From an uncultured Rubrivivax sp. (lineage in GTDB: Bacteria; Pseudomonadota; Gammaproteobacteria; Burkholderiales; Burkholderiaceae_C), in assembly GCA_937967345.1 (NCBI GenBank), contig CALBTN010000017.1:1-8340 (forward strand): DNA of 8,340 bases, given 5' to 3'. Below are positions 1-6,354 of the stretch, in pieces. Under the pieces are notes generated by a model, which saw nothing but the letters and a program-made list of their open reading frames with translations, did no database searches and was not told the origin of the DNA. The translations under genes and the position numbers were made by a program. Every line of letters begins with the position of its first letter. The first letter of the stretch is position 1.

Positions 1-530
1 CCGAAGGCGCCGCTCTGGCTGACCAGGCTGATGCGGCCGGGCACCAGGCCGAAGCCGGCGGCGCTGGGCGTGAAGGTGCCGAGCAGGCGCCGCCGCACGT
101 TGATCAGCCCCATGCAGTTGGGGCCGACCACGCGCATGCCCGTGCGCCGCGCCAGCGCCGTGATGCCGGCTTGCCATGCGACGCCCTGGCCGCCGGTTTC
201 GGCGAAGCCCGAGCTGAGCACGACCGCGCCGCCCACGCCCTTGGCCGCGCAGTCCTCGAGCGCGGCCAGCACGCCGGGTGCCGGCACGGCCACGATGGCC
301 AGGTCCACCGGCCCGGGCACCGCGCTGACGGTGGCGAATGCGGGCAGGCCCTGGATCTGCGCCGCCTTGGGGTTGATCGGGTACAAGGCGCCGTCGAAGC
401 CGCTGGACTTGAGGAAGTCCAGCGGACGGCCGCCGATCTTGGTGGGGTCGGACGACGCGCCGTAGACGGCGATCGCGCGCGGTTCGAACAGCGGCGCGAG
501 CGAGCCGCGGGAAGCGTTGGGCGCGGCCAT
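1..530 (-). CDS. Acyl-CoA synthetase (NDP-forming), N-terminal CoA-binding domain, partial
   Basis: This gene reads leftward and is cut by the left edge; 176 codons from the start are present. Enzymes of this family (acetate--CoA ligase, ADP-forming type) join a carboxylic acid to CoA using a nucleoside triphosphate, through a phosphohistidine and an acyl phosphate. They usually have about 700 residues, so only the first quarter is seen. The visible part is a Rossmann-type CoA-binding domain: IAVYGASSDPTKIGG at residues 20-34, YPINPK at 50-55, a VDLAIVAVPA strand at 75-84, GPNCMGLIN at 136-144 and the start of a SQSGA element at 171-175. The chosen ATG is 4 nt beyond the stop of the upstream SDR gene and has no clear ribosome site of its own, so translation probably depends on coupling to that gene. 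The ATP-grasp part lies outside the window, so substrate and completeness are unknown. CoA-binding domain: firm. Full enzyme: inferred. Confidence 0.85.
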   Translation of the reverse strand, partial: MAAPNASRGSLAPLFEPRAIAVYGASSDPTKIGGRPLDFLKSSGFDGALYPINPKAAQIQGLPAFATVSAVPGPVDLAIVAVPAPGVLAALEDCAAKGVGGAVVLSSGFAETGGQGVAWQAGITALARRTGMRVVGPNCMGLINVRRRLLGTFTPSAAGFGLVPGRISLVSQSGAF

Positions 531-534
531 GGCG

Positions 535-1293
535 TCAGTGGATCGACATGCCGCCGTCCACGCCGATCAGCTGCCCGGTGACGTAGCTCGCGCCTTCGCT
601 GGCCAGGAACACCCACACCGGCGCGATCTCCTCCGGCTCGGCCCAGCGGCCGAGCGGGATGCGATCGAGTGTGCGCTGCTTGAAGCGCTCGTCGGTGCGG
701 ATGGTCTCGGTCATCGGCGTGGACGCACCCGGCGCCACGCAGTTGACGATGATGTTGTAGCGCGCCAGCTCGCGTGCCGCCGACTTGGTGAAGCCGATCA
801 GGCCGGCCTTGGCCGAGCCGTAGTTGATCTGGCCGATGGTGCCCAGGATGCCGGCGGTGGAGATGGTGTTGATGATCCAGCCGCGCTGGCGCTCGATCAT
901 GCCGTCAACTACCGCCTGCAGGCAGTTGAAGCTGCCTGTGAGGTGCACGTCGATGACCTGCTGCCACTGGTGCGCCGTCATCTTGTGCAGCATCGCGGTA
1001 CGCGTGATGCCGGCGTTGTTGACGAGCACGTCCACCGGGCCGAACTTCGCCACCACCGCCGCCACCATCGCGTCCACGGCGGCACGGTCGGCCACGTCGC
1101 ACTTGAACGCCGCGGCCTGCCCGCCGGCGTCGCGGATCGACTGCGCCACCTGCTCGGCGGTCTCGAGGTTCCAGTCGACCACCGCGACCTTGGCGGCTTG
1201 CGCGCCGTAAGCGCGCGCGATGCCCGCGCCGATGCCCTGGCCAGCGCCCGTGACGATCGCGACCCTGTTTTCGAGAGCCCTTCCGCTGAACAT
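535..1293 (-). CDS. SDR-family 3-hydroxyacyl-CoA/3-oxoacyl dehydrogenase (FabG-like)
   Basis: This is a 252-residue classical short-chain dehydrogenase, the usual length for FabG-type enzymes, predicted cytosolic and NAD(P)-dependent. Cofactor motif TGAGQGIG is at residues 15-22. D40 at the end of the second strand suggests NAD rather than NADP. CDV is at 65-67, NNAG at 92-95, catalytic S145, and Y158 with K162 in YGSAK. PG is at 188-189, and the GQLIGVDGGM tail is typical. At the place of the tetrad asparagine there is H117 (DVHLTG), a variant also known in the dehydrogenase part of peroxisomal multifunctional enzyme type 2. The ATG at 1293 is chosen because AAAGGAG lies 6 nt upstream and the SDR fold starts there, although the frame stays open for another 3 kb. 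Next to acyl-CoA dehydrogenase and CoA ligase genes it probably oxidises a hydroxyacyl-CoA intermediate. A fatty-acid-synthesis reductase or an alcohol dehydrogenase with another substrate is possible. Confidence 0.92.
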   Translation of the reverse strand: MFSGRALENRVAIVTGAGQGIGAGIARAYGAQAAKVAVVDWNLETAEQVAQSIRDAGGQAAAFKCDVADRAAVDAMVAAVVAKFGPVDVLVNNAGITRTAMLHKMTAHQWQQVIDVHLTGSFNCLQAVVDGMIERQRGWIINTISTAGILGTIGQINYGSAKAGLIGFTKSAARELARYNIIVNCVAPGASTPMTETIRTDERFKQRTLDRIPLGRWAEPEEIAPVWVFLASEGASYVTGQLIGVDGGMSIH

Positions 1294-1299
1294 CGATCG

Positions 1300-1306
1300 C
1301 TCCTTT
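1300..1306 (-). promoter_or_regulatory. Ribosome binding site of the SDR gene
   Basis: On the minus strand this reads AAAGGAG, a near-perfect Shine-Dalgarno sequence 6 nt before the ATG at 1293. It settles the start in a frame that otherwise stays open far upstream. Confidence 0.85.
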
Positions 1307-1308
1307 GC

Positions 1309-1322
1309 CAAACGAGTGTTTG
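1309..1322. promoter_or_regulatory. Palindrome CAAAC-N4-GTTTG, candidate operator of a TetR-family regulator
   Basis: The sequence CAAACGAGTGTTTG has perfect 5-bp arms around a 4-bp centre. From memory, the TetR-family fatty-acid regulator PsrA of Pseudomonas recognises (G/C)AAAC-N2-4-GTTT(G/C), and this site fits that pattern. It sits just upstream of the SDR ribosome site. A possible minus-strand -10 box, TCTAAC (1322-1327), abuts it, which would put the start of transcription near 1315, inside the palindrome. A repressor here could block the leftward operon directly and the rightward operon by proximity. The palindrome is seen; regulator identity and the -10 call are inference. No regulator gene lies in the window. 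Confidence 0.5.
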
Positions 1323-1488
1323 TTAGACTCAACGATGCCACAGGATGGAGGGCAGCGCCAGGGGCCGGCACCCGGGGTGGGGCAGAGTGCGCCGCGCGCT
1401 GAGGTCTTGCCGCAGGGGTGGCACCGCGTGGCGGCGACCCCGGCAAGCCCAAATCCGATTCCAGGACCTGAACCCGAGGCGAGAGTCC

Positions 1489-3828
1489 ATGATCGATCTG
1501 ACCGAACGGCTCGACGCACCGACCGAGGTGCAACGCATGCTGCGCGACGCTGCCGCCGCCTTCTTCGCCGCCGACGACCCGGGCCGTCGCCTGCGCGAAT
1601 GGCGCGGCAAGCTGCCCGGGCACGACCGCGAGCGCTGGCAGCGCATGGCCGGCCTGGGCTGGCTCGGCCTGTGCCTGCCCGAGGCGCTGGGCGGCAGCGG
1701 GCTCGGCGCTGGCGAAGCGGTGGTGCTGCTGGAGCGCTGCGGCCGCGCACTCGCACCCGAGCCGTTGGTGGCCGGTGCGCTGCTGCCGGCCTGGGCGCTG
1801 CTGCACGGCGACTCGCAGGCGTTGCGCGAGCGATGGCTGCCGGCACTGGCGCGCGGCGAGGTGCAACTCGCGCTGGCGGCCGGAGCGCTGGGCGATGAGC
1901 TGGATGAAGACGATGGCGACGCTGCCGGAGTCCGCCGCAGCGTCGAAACCCCGCGAGCCGCTGCGCGCGGCGCGGGCTTTGCGCTCGACGGGCGCTGCCG
2001 CTTCGTGGCCGGCGGCGCGGGGGCCGACGCTTTCGTCGTGGCGGCGCAGGGTGCGCAGGGTGTGCTGCTGTTGCTGGTGGAGGCCAGCCAGAGCGGCCTG
2101 CAGACCAGCACGCAAGCCCGCGTGGACGGCGGGTTCTGGACGGAACTGCGGTTCGAGGGCGCCGAGGTCGCCGGCGCGCAGCTGATCGCCGGGCCGGCGC
2201 GCGCACCGGGCGTGCTGCAGCGCGCGCTCGACCTGGCGCGCATCGCCGAAGCCGCCGAGCTGCTGGGCGTGATGAGCCAGGCGCTCGAAACCAGCGTCGC
2301 CTACATCGCGATGCGCGAGCAGTTCGGTCGTGCCATCGGCAGCTTCCAGGCGCTGCAGCACCGCGCCGCAGACCTGCTGATCCAGGTCGAGCTCACGCGC
2401 TCGGTGGTGCTGCAGTCGGCCGCGGCAGCCGACACGCACGGCAGCGATGCGCGGCGGCTGGCCATCGCCGCCAGCCAGGCCAAGGCACGCGCCTCGGCGG
2501 CGGCGCTCGAGGTCACCAAGGGCTGCATCCAGCTGCATGGCGGCATCGGCTACACCGACGAATGCGACATCGGCCTGTACCTGAAGAAGGCGATGGTCGG
2601 CGCGGCCTGGCTCGGCAACGCGGCGCTGCACAGGCGCCGCTACAACGAACTGGCCGGCGACGGCGACGAAGCCTCGGCGCCCGAGCTGATCGCCGGCGGC
2701 GAGCACCCGATCCGCCGCGACGAGCTGCGCCGCTGGCTGGCCGAGAACTTCCCGCCCGCGTGGCGCTTTCCGGCCAGCCGCATGAGCCTGAAGGACACGC
2801 GCGCCTGGCACGACAAGCTCCACGAGAAGGGCTGGGTGGCGCCGAACTGGCCCAAGGCCTACGGCGGCATGGGGCTGTCGGGCTACGAGCAGGTGGCGCT
2901 GCAGTCGGAGTTCGACCGCCACGGCATCGTCATCGCGCCGAACATGGCGGTGATCATGCTCGGGCCGCTGATCATCCGCTACGGCACCGAGCAGCAGAAG
3001 CGCGAGGTGCTGCCGCGCATCCTGTCGGGCGAGGTGCGCTGGTGCCAGGGCTACTCCGAGCCCTCGGCAGGCTCCGACCTCGCCAGCCTGCGCACCGCCG
3101 CCGTGCTCGACGGCGACGAGTTCGTCGTCAACGGCCAGAAGATCTGGACCTCGTTCGCGCACGAGGCCGACTGGATCTTCATGCTCGTGCGCACCGACCC
3201 GAAAGCCAAGAAGCAGGAGGGCATCAGCTTCCTGCTGGCGGACATGCGCACACCCGGCATCACCGTCAAGCGCATCCGCAACCTGGGCGGCAACGCCGAG
3301 TTCTGCGAGACCTTCTTCGACAACGTTCGCGTGCCCAAGGCCAACCTCGTCGGCGGGCTGAACCAGGGCTGGACGATGGCCAAGTCCCTGCTGGGCAGCG
3401 AGCGCATCATGATCGGCAACCCGCGCGGCGCGCGCGCGCCGTTCGCGCGCCTGGCGGAGCTGGCGCGCGCCACCGGCCTGGACCGCGACGGTGCCTGGCG
3501 CGCCCGCCACCAGCAGCTGCGGCTGGACATCGACGATCTCGAGGCGATGTTCGTGCGCTGCGTCGAGGTGCTTCGCCGCGGGCACGAACTCGGCGCCGAA
3601 GTGTCGATGCTGAAGATCTGGATCACCGAGGCGCAGCAGCGGGTGGCCGACCTGATGCTCGAGACCGCGGGTGCCGCCGGCGTGAGCGACGAATCGATGG
3701 TGCTGCCGGGCGGCGCGCTGCATCCGGCGCACACGTTCTTCTCGGCGCGCCCGGCCAGCATCTACGGCGGCAGCAACGAGATCCAGCGCAACATCCTGGC
3801 CAAGGCGGTGCTCGAGTTGCCTGGTTGA
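1489..3828 (+). CDS. Fused double acyl-CoA dehydrogenase (FadE34-like architecture)
   Basis: The 779-residue product is about twice a normal acyl-CoA dehydrogenase (380-400) and contains two such units, about 1-390 and 400-779. It should introduce an alpha,beta double bond into an acyl-CoA, passing electrons from FAD to ETF. The second half has the FAD/substrate loop GYSEPSAGSD (521-530), NGQKIWTSFA (548-557) and IYGGSNEIQ (758-766). It has no Glu at the MCAD position, but E638 in GSERI matches the helix-G catalytic Glu of long-chain and isovaleryl-CoA dehydrogenases. The first half lacks both glutamates and the SEPxxGSD loop, yet keeps REQFGR (276-281) and QLHGGIGYTDE (348-358), FAD-contact motifs that the second half lacks. 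The halves therefore look complementary. M. tuberculosis FadE34 is a known fused enzyme of cholesterol side-chain oxidation. The ATG at 1489 is chosen over one 48 codons upstream because GAGG lies 9 nt before it and the extension is not domain-like. It is the first gene of the rightward operon. Confidence 0.9.
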   Translation: MIDLTERLDAPTEVQRMLRDAAAAFFAADDPGRRLREWRGKLPGHDRERWQRMAGLGWLGLCLPEALGGSGLGAGEAVVLLERCGRALAPEPLVAGALLPAWALLHGDSQALRERWLPALARGEVQLALAAGALGDELDEDDGDAAGVRRSVETPRAAARGAGFALDGRCRFVAGGAGADAFVVAAQGAQGVLLLLVEASQSGLQTSTQARVDGGFWTELRFEGAEVAGAQLIAGPARAPGVLQRALDLARIAEAAELLGVMSQALETSVAYIAMREQFGRAIGSFQALQHRAADLLIQVELTRSVVLQSAAAADTHGSDARRLAIAASQAKARASAAALEVTKGCIQLHGGIGYTDECDIGLYLKKAMVGAAWLGNAALHRRRYNELAGDGDEASAPELIAGGEHPIRRDELRRWLAENFPPAWRFPASRMSLKDTRAWHDKLHEKGWVAPNWPKAYGGMGLSGYEQVALQSEFDRHGIVIAPNMAVIMLGPLIIRYGTEQQKREVLPRILSGEVRWCQGYSEPSAGSDLASLRTAAVLDGDEFVVNGQKIWTSFAHEADWIFMLVRTDPKAKKQEGISFLLADMRTPGITVKRIRNLGGNAEFCETFFDNVRVPKANLVGGLNQGWTMAKSLLGSERIMIGNPRGARAPFARLAELARATGLDRDGAWRARHQQLRLDIDDLEAMFVRCVEVLRRGHELGAEVSMLKIWITEAQQRVADLMLETAGAAGVSDESMVLPGGALHPAHTFFSARPASIYGGSNEIQRNILAKAVLELPG

Positions 3829-3860
3829 CACGGCGCGCACCGTACCCCTGCAGCACCTTT

Positions 3861-3866
3861 GAAGGA
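3861..3866 (+). promoter_or_regulatory. Ribosome binding site of the DUF35 gene
   Basis: GAAGGA ends 4 nt before the ATG at 3871. It supports that ATG over an in-frame TTG at 3859, which lies upstream of this site. Spacing is slightly short but acceptable. Confidence 0.6.
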
Positions 3867-3870
3867 CCCC

Positions 3871-4311
3871 ATGACCCACCCTCCTGCGACCGGCTCCTGG
3901 ACCGAGGGCCCGGGCCCCGACGTCATCTTCGCCCAGCACCTGGCGGCAGGCGAGTTCCGCATCCAGCGCTGCGCCGCCTGCGCGCGCCACGTCTTCTACC
4001 CGCGGCTGGCGTGCAGCCATTGCGGCAGCGTCGAGCTCGCGTGGCAGGCGCCGAGCGGGCGCGGCACCGTGTATGCGGTCAGCGTCGTCAACCGCAGCGC
4101 CGACAAGGGTGGCCCGTACAACGTGGTGCTGGTCGACCTGGCCGAGGGCCCGCGCATGATGGGGCGCGTGGACGGCATCGCGAACGACGCGGTGCGCATC
4201 GGCATGGCGGTGCGGGCGCGTGTCGGGCAGGGCGCCGGCGGCGAGCCCTGCGTGGTCTTCGACCCGCTCGACCCTGACGTTTCGACCGACCGCGAAGGGA
4301 GCGCACGATGA
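3871..4311 (+). CDS. DUF35 OB-fold protein with N-terminal zinc ribbon (thiolase partner)
   Basis: This 146-residue protein matches the DUF35/Zn-ribbon OB-fold family. The zinc ribbon is C34-x2-C37 and C48-x2-C51 (RCAACARHVFYPRLACSHCG, residues 33-52). The OB-fold follows: GRGTVYAVSVVNR (63-75), YNVVLVDLAEGPRMMGRV (83-100), and a closing strand near 112-131. The N-terminal helix containing FAQHLAAGEFRIQRC is typical and often packs on a partner. In known complexes DUF35 proteins bind thiolase-fold enzymes: acetoacetyl-CoA thiolase with HMG-CoA synthase in archaea, and the Ltp2 aldolase with ChsH2 in actinobacterial steroid breakdown. They help close the CoA site and are not themselves catalysts. 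The gene starts 42 nt after the dehydrogenase and its stop overlaps the next ATG by 4 nt (ATGA), so a stoichiometric complex with the following thiolase-like protein is very likely. Confidence 0.9.
   Translation: MTHPPATGSWTEGPGPDVIFAQHLAAGEFRIQRCAACARHVFYPRLACSHCGSVELAWQAPSGRGTVYAVSVVNRSADKGGPYNVVLVDLAEGPRMMGRVDGIANDAVRIGMAVRARVGQGAGGEPCVVFDPLDPDVSTDREGSAR
4294..4301 (+). promoter_or_regulatory. Ribosome binding site of the thiolase-like gene
   Basis: GAAGGGAG lies inside the last codons of the DUF35 gene, 6 nt before the ATG at 4308. It supports the overlapping start and independent loading of ribosomes in addition to coupling. Confidence 0.75.
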
Positions 4312-5468
4312 GCGGCAGCAGCCTGCGCGGCCGCGCCGCGATCGTCGGCGCGGCGCTGGCGGGCCTGGGCGAGGCACCGGGCCGCAGCTCGGAAGACATC
4401 GCCATCGAGGCCAGCGTCAAGGCGCTGGCCGAGGCGGGCCTGACCACGCGGCATGTCGATGCGGTGTTCGGCTCGCTGCCGGGCAACGCCAACCCGCTAT
4501 CGGCGTTGCTGATCGCCGAGATGCTGGGCATCCAGCCCAGGTTCACCGACAACAACCGCACCGGCGGCTCCACCTTCTTGTCGTACACGCTGATGGCGGC
4601 GATGGCGCTGAAGGAAGGCCTGTGCGAAACGGCGTTGATCTTCTACGGCAGCAACCAGCGCACCGCCAGCGGCAAGCTGGTGTCGTCGGTCAAGCCCTTC
4701 GCCTACGAGGCGCCGTACGCGCCGATCTTTCCGGCTACGTCGTACGCGCTGGCGGCCTCGCGCCACATGCACGAGTACGGCACCACGCGCGAGCAGCTCG
4801 CCGCGGTGGCGGTGGCGGCGCGCGCCTGGGCCAACCTGAATCCGCAAGCCTTCATGCGCGGCCCGCTCGGCGTGGCCGACGTGCTGGCCTCGCGCATGGT
4901 GTCGAGCCCGCTGACGGTGCGCGACTGCTGCCTCGTCACCGACGGTGGCGCGGCCATCGTCATGACGCGCGCCGACCGCGCACGCCACCTGCCGAAGAAG
5001 CCGGTGTACCTGCTCGGCGCGGCGGCGGCCACCACGCACATGAACATCGTGGCGATGGCCGACCTCACGCGCACCGCGGCCATCGACTCCGGGCAGCGCG
5101 CGCTGGCGATGGCCGGCGTGGCGCCGCGCGACATCGACGTGGTGCAGCTCTACGACGCCTTCACCATCAACACAATCCTGTTCCTCGAAGACCTGGGCTT
5201 CTGCGCCAAGGGCGAGGGCGGGGCGTTTGTCGCCAGCGGTGCCATCGCCCCCGGCGGCGCGCTCCCGGTGAATACCAACGGCGGCGGGCTGTCGTGTGTG
5301 CATCCGGGCATGTACGGCATGTTCACGCTGGTCGAGGCCGCGCAGCAGCTGCGCGGTGAAGCCGGCGAGCGGCAGGTGGCGGGTGCCGAGCTGGCGCTGT
5401 GCCACGGCAACGGCGGCGTGCTGTCCAGCCAGATCACCAACGTGCTCGGCACCGAGGCCACGCTGTGA
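4308..5468 (+). CDS. Thiolase-fold lipid-transfer-like protein without the nucleophilic cysteine; candidate CoA-ester aldolase/lyase
   Basis: The 386-residue product has the thiolase fold of the SCP-2/lipid-transfer thiolase group. At the position of the thiolase nucleophile (about residues 85-88) it reads NNRTGGSTF, with no cysteine, so the classical acyl-enzyme cannot form there. The next catalytic box is QLYDAF (280-285): Y282 takes the place of the His/Asn in HDCF or NEAF. The C-terminal boxes look more thiolase-like: GGGLSCVHPG (325-334) keeps H332, and ALCHGNGG (363-370) has C365 near the usual second cysteine. Ltp2, the DUF35-bound steroid side-chain aldolase, also lacks the cysteines and uses tyrosines for retro-aldol cleavage. 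With DUF35 encoded immediately upstream, a retro-aldolase or other C-C lyase acting on a hydroxyacyl-CoA is my preferred role. A modified thiolase or an inactive partner remains possible. Its stop overlaps the next GTG start by 4 nt. Confidence 0.88.
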   Translation: MSGSSLRGRAAIVGAALAGLGEAPGRSSEDIAIEASVKALAEAGLTTRHVDAVFGSLPGNANPLSALLIAEMLGIQPRFTDNNRTGGSTFLSYTLMAAMALKEGLCETALIFYGSNQRTASGKLVSSVKPFAYEAPYAPIFPATSYALAASRHMHEYGTTREQLAAVAVAARAWANLNPQAFMRGPLGVADVLASRMVSSPLTVRDCCLVTDGGAAIVMTRADRARHLPKKPVYLLGAAAATTHMNIVAMADLTRTAAIDSGQRALAMAGVAPRDIDVVQLYDAFTINTILFLEDLGFCAKGEGGAFVASGAIAPGGALPVNTNGGGLSCVHPGMYGMFTLVEAAQQLRGEAGERQVAGAELALCHGNGGVLSSQITNVLGTEATL

Positions 5469-6352
5469 GTTCTGCGGTGCACGACATCCGGCCCGAGGCG
5501 TTCTACCCCGGCCTGCAGATCGAGCATGTCACGGCGGCCGGCGTGAAGGCGTTGCGGGTGGGCAGCGGGCCGACGCTGTTGCTGCTGCACGGCGGCACCG
5601 GATCGTGGACGCATTGGGTGCGCAACATCGAGCCGCTGTCGCGCCGCTTCAGCCTGGTCATCCCCGACCTGCCGGGCATGGGCGAATCGATCGACGTGCC
5701 GCGCGACACCGATCTCGACGGCTACGGCGCCTTCATCGTGGCGGCCATCGATGCCGGCCTCGTGCCGCCCGGCCTGCGCTTCGCCGTCGCCGGCTTCTCG
5801 TGGGGCGGGGTGGTGACTGCCTGGCTGGCGGCGCGCCTGCCTGAGCGGGTGTTCGCGGCCTGCCTGCTGGCCCCGGGCGGCTTTCCGCCGGAGGGTTGGC
5901 ATCGGCCGCCGCTGAAGCCCGTGCCGCCAGGGGCGAGCGACGCCGAGACCGACGCCATCCACCGTGCCAACCTCGAGATGATGATGATCGCCGACCCGCG
6001 GCGCATCGACGACCTGGCCGTGGCCATGCAGCGGCGCAACCACGGCATGACGCGATTCAAGTCGCGCTTCCTGGGCTATCGCGACACGCTGGGCCCGAGC
6101 CTGCGAATGCTCAGAGGCCCGGTGCTGGCGGTGCTGCCGGCGCTCGACCCGCTGCCGCGCCCGGATGTCGCGGCGCGCGCCGAGTACCTGCGCCGCTGCG
6201 CGCCACACATCGTGTGCCGGGTCGTCCCCGATGCGAGTCACTGGGTGGCGTTCGAGGCGCCCGACGAGGTCAACCGTCTGGTCGCGGGATTCGTGCACCG
6301 CAACGCACCCGCCGCCGAACATCGACGACTTTCAGCCCCGCCGGGAGCGTGA
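5465..6352 (+). CDS. Alpha/beta-fold hydrolase (esterase, thioesterase or C-C hydrolase)
   Basis: The 295-residue product is a single-domain alpha/beta hydrolase, probably cytosolic as no signal peptide is visible. The oxyanion-hole motif LLLLHGGTGSWTHW is at residues 38-51, and DLPGMGES at 68-75. The nucleophile elbow is GFSWGG (110-115) with S112, the likely acid is D228 in LPALDP, and the likely base is H259 in PDASHW. Residues 140-215 form the variable cap. The triad is complete. The GTG start at 5465 is chosen because it overlaps the thiolase stop (GTGA), has GAGG 7 nt upstream, and leads straight into the fold; an in-frame ATG 22 codons earlier would add an arginine-rich tail. Its place between a C-C cleaving candidate and an acid-CoA ligase suggests that it releases a free acid, either from a CoA thioester or by cleaving a diketone-type bond. 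The substrate cannot be told from sequence. Confidence 0.9.
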   Translation: MSSAVHDIRPEAFYPGLQIEHVTAAGVKALRVGSGPTLLLLHGGTGSWTHWVRNIEPLSRRFSLVIPDLPGMGESIDVPRDTDLDGYGAFIVAAIDAGLVPPGLRFAVAGFSWGGVVTAWLAARLPERVFAACLLAPGGFPPEGWHRPPLKPVPPGASDAETDAIHRANLEMMMIADPRRIDDLAVAMQRRNHGMTRFKSRFLGYRDTLGPSLRMLRGPVLAVLPALDPLPRPDVAARAEYLRRCAPHIVCRVVPDASHWVAFEAPDEVNRLVAGFVHRNAPAAEHRRLSAPPGA

Positions 6353-6354
6353 CC

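Larger units (their letters stand above)
1294..1488. other. Divergent intergenic control region
   Basis: About 195 bp separate the starts of the two divergent operons. It holds the SDR ribosome site, the CAAAC-N4-GTTTG palindrome and presumably both promoters. The part near the SDR gene (about 1300-1330) is noticeably richer in A and T than the rest. The 1340-1488 part is GC-rich. It can be translated as an arginine-rich extension of the acyl-CoA dehydrogenase from an ATG at 1345, but that extension resembles no domain. No confident -35/-10 pair for the rightward operon was found. No RNA gene or terminator is visible. Confidence 0.6.

Noticed and set aside
1304..1329. A plus-strand promoter made of TTTGCC (1304-1309) and TAGACT (1324-1329).
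   Set aside because: The spacer is only 14 nt and the -35 match is poor, so I do not list it as a promoter for the rightward operon.
1345..1488. A longer acyl-CoA dehydrogenase with 48 extra N-terminal residues from an upstream ATG.
   Set aside because: The extension is Arg/Gly-rich, unlike the family N-terminus, and would occupy most of the divergent promoter region. The ATG at 1489 has a usable ribosome site.
3829..3870. A possible internal terminator or promoter in the 42-nt gap after the acyl-CoA dehydrogenase.
   Set aside because: No stable hairpin with a T-run and no -35/-10 pair is visible; it reads as an ordinary intra-operon spacer with a ribosome site.
2562..4277. A 571-codon plus-strand frame overlapping the dehydrogenase and DUF35 genes.
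   Set aside because: It is an out-of-frame, arginine-rich translation of two well-supported genes.
535..4377. A very long open minus-strand frame (1280 codons) extending upstream of the SDR.
   Set aside because: Only the last 252 residues are a recognisable protein. The rest is antisense to the acyl-CoA dehydrogenase and DUF35 genes, is rich in Arg, Ala, His and Gln, and is kept open by high third-position GC. A strong ribosome site at 1300-1306 marks the true start.
5150..6322. A 390-codon minus-strand open frame opposite the thiolase end and the hydrolase.
   Set aside because: No recognisable domain, and the plus strand encodes a complete hydrolase with an intact triad.
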